DNA from: Dendrophyllia cribrosa
Lineage: Eukaryota; Cnidaria; Anthozoa; Scleractinia; Dendrophylliidae
NCBI GenBank assembly: GCA_024195265.1
Contig: JAJLRJ010000010.1
Location: forward strand, 38,515,298-38,579,297
Length of the DNA: 64,000 bases
Reading direction: 5' to 3'
Shown here: piece by piece, positions 49,076 through 56,607 of the stretch
How positions within the stretch are numbered: the first letter of the stretch is position 1
Layout of the letters: each line of letters begins with the position of its first letter
The notes under the pieces: model-generated
What the model was told of the DNA's origin: nothing
The model's input: the letters and a program-made list of their open reading frames with translations, nothing else
The model's database searches: none
Translations under genes and position numbers: made by a program

Positions 49076-49669
49076 ATGTCTGATTCCGAAGATGAAGATG
49101 AGGAAATAGATGACACTCCTGAAATCATTCAAGAAACATATACAACAACATGGTCTTCTCATAAAAATCTCAGACTGGAACATTTTAAAGATGTCATCCG
49201 TAAAAATCAGGGGAAGAATCAAATTCCACTCAAAGATCTTGAGTTTTATCAAAAAGAAATTCTCTCCCAAATTCCCCTCCATGAAATCACCAGAAAAAAA
49301 GTCAGGGAGTTTGTTAAAGCTTCCAAATGGAAAAAAGTCAATGGCAATGATCATGAAATTTTCAATCACATAACAAATCACGATGGAAATGACTATGAAT
49401 ATCTGGAAAAGTTCCTCATTGACGATTTTAAATATTTTTCACTGACATATGATGATCTTCATCTCAAGCGAAAAAAGTTTCTTAATTTCAACCAAGTTCT
49501 TTTCTCCCTGTTGAAAAAGAATGGTTTCAATCCAAATGAAGATGATTTCAAACTGTTGGTTCTCCCATCAAGAAGGGTAGAACAGGAAAAAATAATCCAA
49601 ACAATCTTCAAAAAAAATAAATGGAAAGAAAATGGAAGCCAGCGAAGCAGCGAAGCAAACAATGAGTGA
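49076..49669 (+). CDS. VLTF3-like late transcription factor
   Basis: 197 residues. It starts with an acidic tail (MSDSEDEDEEIDD). Core similarity is to poxvirus late transcription factor 3: an N-terminal LEHFKDVIRKNQGKNQIP segment, then ITRKKVREFVKA, YEYLEKFLIDDF, and the C-terminal KKFLNFNQVLFSLLKKNGF then LPSRRVEQEKIIQTIFKKNKW-like helix. Such proteins occur across Polintons, virophages and nucleocytoplasmic large DNA viruses and drive late (capsid) genes. ATG 49076 is chosen; the open frame begins earlier without an ATG. It is the first gene inside the left end. No RNA polymerase is visible in the window. Confidence 0.75.
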   Translation: MSDSEDEDEEIDDTPEIIQETYTTTWSSHKNLRLEHFKDVIRKNQGKNQIPLKDLEFYQKEILSQIPLHEITRKKVREFVKASKWKKVNGNDHEIFNHITNHDGNDYEYLEKFLIDDFKYFSLTYDDLHLKRKKFLNFNQVLFSLLKKNGFNPNEDDFKLLVLPSRRVEQEKIIQTIFKKNKWKENGSQRSSEANNE

Positions 49670-49928
49670 CCATGAAAATTGTTCCACTTGCTCAGAGGAG
49701 GAAGAAAGAAGTCCTGATGAAACCCCAACAACATCTGACGAAGAATTTATTGTCTCCGATTCAGAGATGGAAGAAGCAGAGCAAAATGAAGAAGAGGAAG
49801 ATACAGTAGAACTTCTCTTTGAATCATTTGTCAACCTCCAAGAGGAACACAAGATTCTCAAAAATAATCTCCAAAAACAAAGTTGTCTCCTCTGGGAAAT
49901 CCACCAGGGATTGAAAGAAAAAAAGTGA
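49632..49928 (+). CDS. Small acidic coiled-coil protein
   Basis: 98 residues, about one third Asp or Glu, with EEFIVSDSEMEEAEQNEEEE and a C-terminal probable coiled coil (FVNLQEEHKILKNNLQK). It overlaps the end of the VLTF3-like gene by 38 bases in another frame. An alternative start is ATG 49662. No function is assigned. Acidic proteins in this position are usual in related elements, from memory. The convergent integrase gene ends 56 bases away. Confidence 0.6.
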   Translation: MEASEAAKQTMSDHENCSTCSEEEERSPDETPTTSDEEFIVSDSEMEEAEQNEEEEDTVELLFESFVNLQEEHKILKNNLQKQSCLLWEIHQGLKEKK

Positions 49929-49984
49929 GCTGCGTGAAGCGGTGTTATTTCATGAATATGAATGTAAAACATTTATATTCTGTC

Positions 49985-50950
49985 TCAGAGATTTTCCGTA
50001 TCACTCAGCGGAACCCAGGAATTGAATTTATCTGGATATCCTTTCCATTTAACCAAGGCTTTCTTTTTCTTCTGATCGCGGCGAATAACTTTTTCAATGC
50101 GAAACACGCTTTGTGTTGTCTTTTGGAGTTCCGCTTCGTAAAATGATCCAGTTATTTTTTCTCCCAACAGATCGACTAACCTGTATGTCACAGGATTTGT
50201 GTTTAAAACCTCGTCGATGACAAATATCTCCTCTGTCCAGTTCGGGGTGAAACCTTTGTCGAATATCTTTCGTTTATATTTTGATATTCTAACTCTGTCG
50301 CCGACTTTGAATTTTGCTGGGTTGTGTTTAGCATAAATCATGTCTCTGAAAAGATTAGCGAACACTTGTCTCTCATTTTTCTGTTTGCTCGCCTCTGCGG
50401 GTGACATCTTAATGCTTGAATGATAAGTGTTATTATATTGATCCACTAACCTGTCCAGTTTGTCAAAGAAAATTGTATTATTGTTAGCAGAAAACATCCG
50501 GAAGAGTTTCTCTTTCATCGTCTTGTTCCAGCGTTCAACCACAGATGACTTTTCTTCATTCTCTGTGGTATACAATTTTATCCCATTCTTATTCAGGAGA
50601 TCCTTCATAGTTCCATTGAAAAATTCACTTCCTTTGTCTGTCCAAAGCATCTTCGGTTTTCGTGCCGGGGCTCGCTTCGCTCGCTTCGCAAATATGGATT
50701 GGAAAGCATTGGCAACTGTTTGTCCTCGCTTGTCTTTCAAGGGGCGAATGAAACCGAACTTTGAGAAAACATCGATCACCATCAGGAGATATCTTATTCC
50801 TTTGTTCCATTTTGAAAATTTCCCCATCTCAACTAAATCAGCCGCCCAGATGTTGTCAATCCCATATGAAATGACTCTTCTCTTTGGAAATCTTCTCCTT
50901 ATCGGCTGGTGAAGTTCATTTGCTAGATTTTGAGTCCAGCCTTCACTCAA
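49985..50950 (-). CDS. Retroviral-type integrase with chromodomain
   Basis: rve-family DDE integrase that would insert the element. About 321 residues if read from the TTG at 50950. Catalytic residues are Asp in AADLVEM, Asp in WTDKGSEFFN and Glu in SVVERWNKTMKEK, with 33 residues between the last two. An SH3-like stretch (KFKVGDRVRISKYK) follows, and the C-terminus is a chromodomain (FRIEKVIRRDQ, ALVKWKGYPDKFNSWVP), as in Polinton and Ty3-type integrases. Homology begins near GWTQNLANELHQPI, and no ATG exists before the first catalytic Asp. The frame stays open to 51058, overlapping the PLA2 gene. Possible explanations are a non-ATG start, a splice, or loss of the start. Confidence 0.85.
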   Translation of the reverse strand: MSEGWTQNLANELHQPIRRRFPKRRVISYGIDNIWAADLVEMGKFSKWNKGIRYLLMVIDVFSKFGFIRPLKDKRGQTVANAFQSIFAKRAKRAPARKPKMLWTDKGSEFFNGTMKDLLNKNGIKLYTTENEEKSSVVERWNKTMKEKLFRMFSANNNTIFFDKLDRLVDQYNNTYHSSIKMSPAEASKQKNERQVFANLFRDMIYAKHNPAKFKVGDRVRISKYKRKIFDKGFTPNWTEEIFVIDEVLNTNPVTYRLVDLLGEKITGSFYEAELQKTTQSVFRIEKVIRRDQKKKKALVKWKGYPDKFNSWVPLSDTENL

Positions 50951-51540
50951 AATCTTTTCCCGTTTAAAACACCTAAACCAGCGGAGCGGGTCGAGGCGAA
51001 GCCGAGACCCAGTTTTTGTTTTGCGTTGATTGTGTTTCTTGCTAAAGCATGTCCCCACTGTCTTTCTTTCCAGGGAATAGCATCCAATGCGGCAACCATC
51101 TTTCTGTCTGCTTTGTTTTTACATTTGCGTGGATCTGCTTGTTTTGCGCAGATTGTATAATCAACATCGTGTTGCATAGAAACTGCATCTGTTTTTCCAG
51201 TTGGTTGTTGCCAGATTTCCAGAATCTTTCCAGTATCATCAAATCTGACTTGCTTGTGCAATGGGTTATATGGACCTGTGAAGTTATGTCCGGGGAGAGT
51301 GAATCCTTTTTTCGGTCTGGGAAGTTTTCCTATCAAGTTATGAACATCCAATCCACTTCCATCCAAATCTGCTCGATCTGTCTTATATTTTCTATTTGGT
51401 CTAATTGCTGTTGATAGTTGATCCAGCATATCGGAAGAGGTTTTGGCAAGAAATGGTTTCATTCTGTCCAAAGCAAAATCCAATGCTTTTTTCTGAGTGT
51501 TTTTGTTTCGCAACAATTCACTTGCCCCATATCTCCCCAT
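50947..51540 (-). CDS. Phospholipase A2 domain capsid-module protein
   Basis: 197 residues from ATG 51540. The C-terminal half is a parvovirus-VP1-type phospholipase A2: calcium loop GHNFTGPYNPL (about 84-94), catalytic HDVDY (124-128), and a downstream ADRKMV helix. In parvoviruses this activity breaches the endosome. A role in entry here is inferred. The N-terminal part has GRYGASELLRNKNTQKKALD. The frame stays open upstream to 51641 and reads QGGGFGELALTGFTHALPWL, which looks like genuine protein, so the true start may be upstream but has no ATG. It overlaps the DUF5679-like gene in another frame. Confidence 0.8.
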   Translation of the reverse strand: MGRYGASELLRNKNTQKKALDFALDRMKPFLAKTSSDMLDQLSTAIRPNRKYKTDRADLDGSGLDVHNLIGKLPRPKKGFTLPGHNFTGPYNPLHKQVRFDDTGKILEIWQQPTGKTDAVSMQHDVDYTICAKQADPRKCKNKADRKMVAALDAIPWKERQWGHALARNTINAKQKLGLGFASTRSAGLGVLNGKRF

Positions 51541-51629
51541 TTCAACTGTTTTCTTTCCCAACCACGGAAGAGCATGTGTAAAACCAGTCAGTGCAAGTTC
51601 TCCAAAGCCCCCACCTTGTGAGGGCAGAC

Positions 51630-51782
51630 TTAGTTTCCCGACTTTTTAACAAATCTAGTTTTTTTAATTCCGCATGAAGCGCAATGGCAGAAAAACATCT
51701 TTCTCCCATTTTTTGCAGTCATATATCCGGATGGTTCAACGCAACCAGTGACTCTTTTTTCTTTGACGCAATATGATTCCAT
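51630..51782 (-). CDS. DUF5679-like mini zinc-ribbon protein
   Basis: 50 residues, with a real ATG at 51782 just 2 bases after the protease stop. It begins MESYCVKEKRVTGC and ends with NGRKMFFCHCASCGIKKTRF. Cys pairs at both ends suggest zinc binding. Short proteins with SYCV...NGR...C..CG..K..F are found in giant viruses and Polinton-like elements (DUF5679, from memory). Function is unknown. Its 3' end overlaps the open frame leading into the PLA2 protein. Confidence 0.7.
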   Translation of the reverse strand: MESYCVKEKRVTGCVEPSGYMTAKNGRKMFFCHCASCGIKKTRFVKKSGN

Positions 51783-51784
51783 TT

Positions 51785-52183
51785 TTAATTGAAATAATCT
51801 TTTATGAATTTCTCATTTTGCATTGTGTCAGTTAAACTGAAAGGTTGGAGAATATCATAGAAATCTTTCCCCTGCGACCATTGATGTAGGAAGAAGAGGC
51901 AATAATACCCGCAAAGAACACTGTTTATGTTTTGATACTGACTGCTGTTCCAAATTACAGGTTTGGAACTTTTAAATTCTTGTGGAAATCCCATGCCGAA
52001 ACTATCAAAATACCACGTGAATTTTTTCCCCGGAGCGCAAGCAACCCAATGAGTTCCTGCATTTTTCAGCGAATCAAGATTGATGATGCATGGGCTGTGT
52101 TTTTTAGGCATAGCTTCATCTCTTGCAAAGATTCCTTTAAAGTTGGGGATCTGCAGAAACTTAATCCATTTCAAAAGATCCAT
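51785..52183 (-). CDS. Adenain-like cysteine protease
   Basis: Capsid maturation protease of the adenovirus C5 type, 132 residues from ATG 52183. The catalytic set is visible: His45 in GTHWVAC, Asp60 in WYFDSFG, Gln84 and Cys91 in QYQNINSVLCGYYC. The Gln-to-Cys spacing is the same 7 residues as in adenain. It also has NFKGIFARDE near the start. The frame upstream of the ATG reads KPKFQNKPLSN, which I recall as part of related proteases, so the start is uncertain. Cleavage targets are probably the minor capsid and core proteins encoded next door. Confidence 0.85.
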   Translation of the reverse strand: MDLLKWIKFLQIPNFKGIFARDEAMPKKHSPCIINLDSLKNAGTHWVACAPGKKFTWYFDSFGMGFPQEFKSSKPVIWNSSQYQNINSVLCGYYCLFFLHQWSQGKDFYDILQPFSLTDTMQNEKFIKDYFN

Positions 52184-52278
52184 ATTTGACAGAGGTTTGT
52201 TCTGGAATTTTGGCTTTACAACAATGCTCCGAGCAATGGGATTTTGTTGAATGGACTGTTTGGTCCCAGCAGAAGTCC

Positions 52279-53040
52279 CTATCCTGATTTGCTTTTTTTC
52301 CACTTTCCCCAGGTTCCGATGAATGGAGGAGGTCTTGCCCAAGGAGCCCCCAGTCTGGGAGCACCTTTTCCTCCTTTTGGTCTGCCAACTCTGGGGGCAC
52401 CTTTTCCTTTTGGTCTGCCAACTCTGGGAGCTCCTTTTCCAAATAAATTTTTTACCATATCAAGCGCAAGTGGGATTCCAATGGATGCCAGAATTGTGCC
52501 AAGTGCTCCACCAGATTGTTTTGCGGTTGGTTTCATCACAACTTGTCCTCCTGATTGCAGGGCAATCAAAATATCTTGTTTCTGTTTATTTGTCAACAAA
52601 TTTTTATTGTCAATCAGTTTCTGAATTTTATCTTGGGGGATGAGGAACCCACCAATCTGACCGCCGCTTCCGCTTATCTTTTTAACTATTTGACTTGCTC
52701 CTTCACTCGCCAAACCAGCGAGTGCTGATAATCCCAGTGTTTTTCCTAGGGTTGGCACCAATGTTTTCACTAAAGGAACAACAGCAGAAAATAGACTTCC
52801 ACCTTGTTTCATCACTTTTCTAATTTGTGTTTTTGTTATCTTAATCTCAACTCCTTTTCCCAGAGATTTTGCTTTTGTGATTCTTTTAATTTGATTAGCT
52901 GTCAGCATCAGCTCATCGCTTCCACTTGTTTGATTTCGTTCCAATCTCAGGGTGATAGGCATATTTGTTCTGAATGCTCTTCCAAGCTTTTGTTTTTGCC
53001 CTTCAGACAAATTTACTTTGTATGGGTGATATGTTGTCAT
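52279..53040 (-). CDS. Minor capsid protein with hydrophobic stretches, premature TAG
   Basis: 253 residues from ATG 53040 (MTTYHPYKVNLSEGQ), ending at TAG 52279-52281. The N-terminus (about 1-75) includes ITLRLERNQ and LMLTANQIKRITKA. Then come Gly-rich and hydrophobic segments (GGSLFSAVVPLVKTLVPTLG; GGALGTILASIGIPLALDMV) and a Lys/Gly/Pro-rich tail with KGAPRVGRPKG repeats and PPPFIGTWGKW. The order resembles a membrane-active minor capsid protein of Polinton-like viruses. After the TAG the same frame stays open for 20 codons to TAA at 52216, including GLLLGPNSPF, a tail I recall as the conserved C-terminus of the family. The TAG therefore looks like a break. Confidence 0.75.
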   Translation of the reverse strand: MTTYHPYKVNLSEGQKQKLGRAFRTNMPITLRLERNQTSGSDELMLTANQIKRITKAKSLGKGVEIKITKTQIRKVMKQGGSLFSAVVPLVKTLVPTLGKTLGLSALAGLASEGASQIVKKISGSGGQIGGFLIPQDKIQKLIDNKNLLTNKQKQDILIALQSGGQVVMKPTAKQSGGALGTILASIGIPLALDMVKNLFGKGAPRVGRPKGKGAPRVGRPKGGKGAPRLGAPWARPPPFIGTWGKWKKSKSG

Positions 53041-53104
53041 TTTTAATGATAACATATGTTTTTCACGCGGCTCCGGGCTTCGCTTTGCTTCGCTCAGCTC
53101 CGCT

Positions 53105-54391
53105 TTAGGCAATGACCAGCTCATTTCCAACTTTATCAATCTTAGCTGTTTCCTCATAAAGAACGACTGCATGCACATTGAAGGCTGCAGCTGCATTGGC
53201 ATTCAGTGTATATCGAAATATCAACTGTTTGGGATCTCGTGTTGGTTTTTCAGCTTGGTAAGACAAGTCGAAATAAATGAGGCTATAAAGTGATTGAAAG
53301 TTAGCCAGATTCAGTTGTGTTCCAGTGTTGAAGTCATTTTTCCTCATTGCATAAGCCATGACATCATTGAAGATTCTGACTTTTGATTCTGTGTCATAGT
53401 CAGTTTCAGGGTAAAACACTCCATTTCCATACTCTAATCTGCAAGTTGACAGGGATGAGTTTGCATTTGCTGCATTCAGCTTGAAAGTGTTAAAGAGATA
53501 TGGGTTATCTTCTGCAGGGTCATCATTGGGTGGAGCTGCTCTTTTCAACCAGACAAAAATATGCTTTACATTATCAATGCTCGCTGAAATCTGGAAGAAT
53601 CCTGATGATTGTGCAGGAGCTGATTGTTCATATGTTTCTCTCAGATACTTCCATTGCGATTCTTTCAGGAATGAACTGACAAATTTATCATAAAGAGAAT
53701 CTTTTGGTGTCAATCTCGGCACCCAAAGCAAAAATCTGTTGATAACAACTCTTCCAGGATCTGTACCATTTGCCATATGAATTAATTCAGAATCCTGTTG
53801 AAGATTAATTTCGAATTGCAGCTGCATTGGGACCAACATCCTGTCTTCCAGTTCTTCGAAAAAGGAGAAACGATTCAGGGGGATAATGCAATTAACATCT
53901 TTTGCCCCTCCAGTTCCATCGTTTCGAAGTGCTTGAGTTTGTATTCTTCTCGCTTCAAATCCTAGGTTATTCGCAGCTGTTGTCGCATTCACATCCAGAT
54001 ACCAGAAACTGTTTTTTGCGACTGATCTGCTGAAGTCATCTGAGTATTCCAACAGATTTTTAACAAAAGTAACTTTATGCAGATTGTCAGGTTCGTAAAC
54101 AATCTTTCCTGCAGATCTGATGACCATATGTTTTATCAAGGAATGTGAACCATTTATGACTGTTATCCTATCAGCAGCAGCATATCCAGCACCATCTGCT
54201 ATTTTCTGGAGTTGAAATTGCACTTCAAAATAAGCGTTATGCCAGTCATAAAACGCTGATCTGTCATTGATGGTGAATTTATAACCATTTTTTGTTTGTG
54301 CTTGCCCATTTGCTGGGGCTCTGATTGTGTCATCCAACTGAAATCTTACAAGTTCATTTCTTTGGAGATATTCATTCGATCGAAAAGCCAT
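53105..54391 (-). CDS. Probable major capsid protein (double jelly-roll)
   Basis: 428 residues. It begins MAFRSNEYLQRNELVRFQLD. Features include SAFYDWHNAYFEVQFQL near 50, IPLNRFSFFEELEDRMLVPM near 170, VINRFLLWVPRL near 220, and a long Asn/Ala-rich beta region. It is the largest structural gene of the minus block and lies between the minor capsid gene and a basic protein. Position, length and mixed beta character point to the major capsid protein. I assign the double jelly-roll fold by context and family memory, not from a motif. An alternative would be another large virion protein. The 64 bases after its stop carry a GC-rich palindromic word. Confidence 0.75.
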   Translation of the reverse strand: MAFRSNEYLQRNELVRFQLDDTIRAPANGQAQTKNGYKFTINDRSAFYDWHNAYFEVQFQLQKIADGAGYAAADRITVINGSHSLIKHMVIRSAGKIVYEPDNLHKVTFVKNLLEYSDDFSRSVAKNSFWYLDVNATTAANNLGFEARRIQTQALRNDGTGGAKDVNCIIPLNRFSFFEELEDRMLVPMQLQFEINLQQDSELIHMANGTDPGRVVINRFLLWVPRLTPKDSLYDKFVSSFLKESQWKYLRETYEQSAPAQSSGFFQISASIDNVKHIFVWLKRAAPPNDDPAEDNPYLFNTFKLNAANANSSLSTCRLEYGNGVFYPETDYDTESKVRIFNDVMAYAMRKNDFNTGTQLNLANFQSLYSLIYFDLSYQAEKPTRDPKQLIFRYTLNANAAAAFNVHAVVLYEETAKIDKVGNELVIA

Positions 54392-54405
54392 TTTGATAGA
54401 TTATT

Positions 54406-54807
54406 TTAAATTCCTTGGCCACTGATTAGTCTATTCAAGATATCAGTTGCACTTTCTCCAGAAGTTGAAGCAGGATGAGAAGCAGGGAGCGAAGCCGAGA
54501 GTGGTTTTCGTCCTCGTTTCGCAGATGGTTTCCCAATTCTCATATTTCCCAGTTTTTTCATGATCAAATCACCTGATTTTTCAACTGCCATTTTGCCCAC
54601 TTTTTCTCCAGCGTGAGAAATTCCTGCGTCCAAAGCTTTTTTCGCAAATGGTTTCGCAACTTTCTTGAGAATTCCCTTCATGGCTGGTCCTGCCATCTTT
54701 TTCAGTGGCTTGAAGATGGAATCAAAAATGATTCCTGTTCCTTTATGCTTATAAACAAACTTCCCCAGTTTGGGGTGATAATAACGAGAAAATTCATATG
54801 CTTTCAT
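54406..54807 (-). CDS. Small basic virion/core-like protein
   Basis: 133 residues, very rich in Lys, with amphipathic repeats: FKPLKKMAGPAMKGILKKVA, KVGKMAVEKSGDLIMKKLG, and a basic KPSAKRGRKPLSA segment. It begins MKAYEFSRYYHPKLGKFVYK. It could bind DNA or act as a minor capsid peptide like adenovirus pX or pVI. This is inferred from charge and position. It begins 1 base after the stop of the penton-like gene. Confidence 0.65.
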   Translation of the reverse strand: MKAYEFSRYYHPKLGKFVYKHKGTGIIFDSIFKPLKKMAGPAMKGILKKVAKPFAKKALDAGISHAGEKVGKMAVEKSGDLIMKKLGNMRIGKPSAKRGRKPLSASLPASHPASTSGESATDILNRLISGQGI

Positions 54808-54808
54808 T

Positions 54809-55567
54809 TTAGATTCGTTTTTTTAATATCAGCGAGAAAGCTGTGTCTGCTCCATTCAGGTTAACAATTCTTCTTTTCCCGTCTGTGATATACATCCGAA
54901 TTGAGCTGATCGTGTTTTTATTCACAGGGCAGAATGCTATTTTTATGGGTTCACGCTCAAAACTCCATGATGACTGCAGAACAGATGTGGAAAAGGAATA
55001 GATGATATCAGTCTCTTCCCCATCTACAAGTGAATCATTTGTGAGATCACAATGAATGTTCAACATATCAGTATCTTGACTGAGGTTTGGAACTTTTGGG
55101 CCAATATTAACTTTCTCCTTCAGAATCTTTTTATCAAACCCCACAAGATCATGGAAATTTGATTGGGTGAAATCCAGTTGATAATTTTCAGCCAATGTGA
55201 TTGTCACTCTGAAAGTTTCATTGCTGAAAGCCAGATTGATTGGGAAAACATCAGCTCCGTCATCAGATTTCACCACTGTTGCTTTCTGAATGAAATCATT
55301 TATCCCAGTATACCCCCAAACTCCAGCAGGAAAAGCAATATCAGAAAATGTTTTCCCACCATCAGAGGAAAACCTGATCAGTTGATTTTCATATTGAGGA
55401 TTGATGTTATACCACGTAAAACTCATGTTGATGATTCGTTTCAACCCAACAACATATTGTTCATTCGGATCAAGAATAATTTGACGATTAAATTTTGTTG
55501 TGAAATCTGCAGGTTTGTTTAGTCTGTTCTTAACGGCGTAAGATGACAAGACGATTTCTCTTTCCAT
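54809..55567 (-). CDS. Penton-like minor capsid protein
   Basis: 252 residues from ATG 55567 (MEREIVLSSYAVKNRLNKPA). A beta-rich protein with QIILDPNEQYVVGLKRI near the start and IRMYITDGKRRIVNLNGA followed by a strand FSLILKKR at the end. This end resembles the vertex (penton) single-jelly-roll proteins of Polinton-like elements, from memory. It is separated from the neighbouring genes by 1 base on each side, so the block is probably read as one transcription unit. Confidence 0.7.
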   Translation of the reverse strand: MEREIVLSSYAVKNRLNKPADFTTKFNRQIILDPNEQYVVGLKRIINMSFTWYNINPQYENQLIRFSSDGGKTFSDIAFPAGVWGYTGINDFIQKATVVKSDDGADVFPINLAFSNETFRVTITLAENYQLDFTQSNFHDLVGFDKKILKEKVNIGPKVPNLSQDTDMLNIHCDLTNDSLVDGEETDIIYSFSTSVLQSSWSFEREPIKIAFCPVNKNTISSIRMYITDGKRRIVNLNGADTAFSLILKKRI

Positions 55568-55568
55568 T

Positions 55569-56525
55569 TTATGTTTTGAAATAGTTTTTGAACAGCTTTT
55601 CATGCTGGGATTTGTTGATAATTGACTCTTTCAGGAGAAGATCAAGAATGCCCACTCCAGTGTTTCTGATTGCCAGATTTGTGTTTCCAGCAAGAATGGA
55701 GCCAATGATTACCTCAAGTTTCTTGAGAAGCTCTTTGGGATTGGAGAAAAAACGAACAGAACCACCTTTTTTTCTTCTTTTCATTCCAGAGCCTGAAAAT
55801 GTTCTTGTTTTCTTTGTGTAATATTTGATGAAGTCATTTATTGTTTGGAATGAACGATCTATTCCTTGATGCTGTATTTGCTTCTGCTCTGCAGTTATTT
55901 CTCCCCTGTTAAACTTTTTAGTCCAAGACGCTTTATACCCTTTCAGTTGATTTTTCCGATAATTCGCAATCTTAAGAATGTCGTTGAGATATTTGTTTAA
56001 CCGTTGCGCTGAGAAGTTCCTCTGGTTGAGAACTTCTTCCACTGTATCATAATTAGCAAGATTCAAATTTGTCAAAATCTCATTTGCTTCTTCCTCAAGG
56101 ACTTTTTCATATTTAGGAGGATCATCTTCTTCTTCTTCTTGAAGTGAGGGATCGGGATCTTCTGCCATTATTTCTTCATATGTTGGTGGAGTTGCTGGGA
56201 TTTGTTTAGCTGCTTGCGGTGACACAATCTCATCGTCAAACAGACCGCCAACATCCATCTCTTCAAATGGATCGACTTCTGGGTAATAATCTATGCCTGG
56301 ATCGACTTTTGGTTTTCTCCTCCGAATTGGCAAGGATGGCTGCCTCAAATTCGACGCAACAACTTCATCTAGTTTTGCTGTTATGGGTTTGAACATTTTT
56401 GCCAGTCCAGTTTGGCTTGTTTCTTCACCCAACTTTTTCTGGGTGATAGTATCGTGAACAAAGTTGATTTTTTTCCCCAAAGCAGATTTGCTTTTGGCCA
56501 TTTCATTCCATTTCAATAAACTCAT
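55569..56525 (-). CDS. Virion-module protein with two PPxY motifs
   Basis: 318 residues from ATG 56525 (MSLLKWNEMAKSKSALGKKI). An upstream ATG at 56582 would add 19 hydrophobic residues that I judge unlikely. After a basic RRRKPK segment, an acidic middle contains PPTY (113-116) and PPKY (136-139). The C-terminal half is helical (LNQRNFSAQRLNKYLNDILK) with a basic MKRRKKGG and ends with DLLLKESIINKSQHEKLF. PPxY motifs recruit Nedd4-type ubiquitin ligases, and adenovirus pVI has one. A role in entry or release is inferred. The gene is divergent from the packaging ATPase across an 82-base spacer. Confidence 0.65.
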   Translation of the reverse strand: MSLLKWNEMAKSKSALGKKINFVHDTITQKKLGEETSQTGLAKMFKPITAKLDEVVASNLRQPSLPIRRRKPKVDPGIDYYPEVDPFEEMDVGGLFDDEIVSPQAAKQIPATPPTYEEIMAEDPDPSLQEEEEDDPPKYEKVLEEEANEILTNLNLANYDTVEEVLNQRNFSAQRLNKYLNDILKIANYRKNQLKGYKASWTKKFNRGEITAEQKQIQHQGIDRSFQTINDFIKYYTKKTRTFSGSGMKRRKKGGSVRFFSNPKELLKKLEVIIGSILAGNTNLAIRNTGVGILDLLLKESIINKSQHEKLFKNYFKT

Positions 56526-56607
56526 TTTAAGTCCACAAACATGAATTTGGATGAAGAACATGATGTTGAACAAAATGTTCATCTGAATTTGTCTTCTGGG
56601 AAATAAA

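Noticed and set aside
52279..52342. Programmed -1 frameshift joining minor capsid and protease
   Set aside because: The protease frame is -1 and an A7 run is present, but the zero-frame register (TGG AAA AAA) is not a standard slippery heptamer. The in-frame tail after the TAG argues for separate genes.
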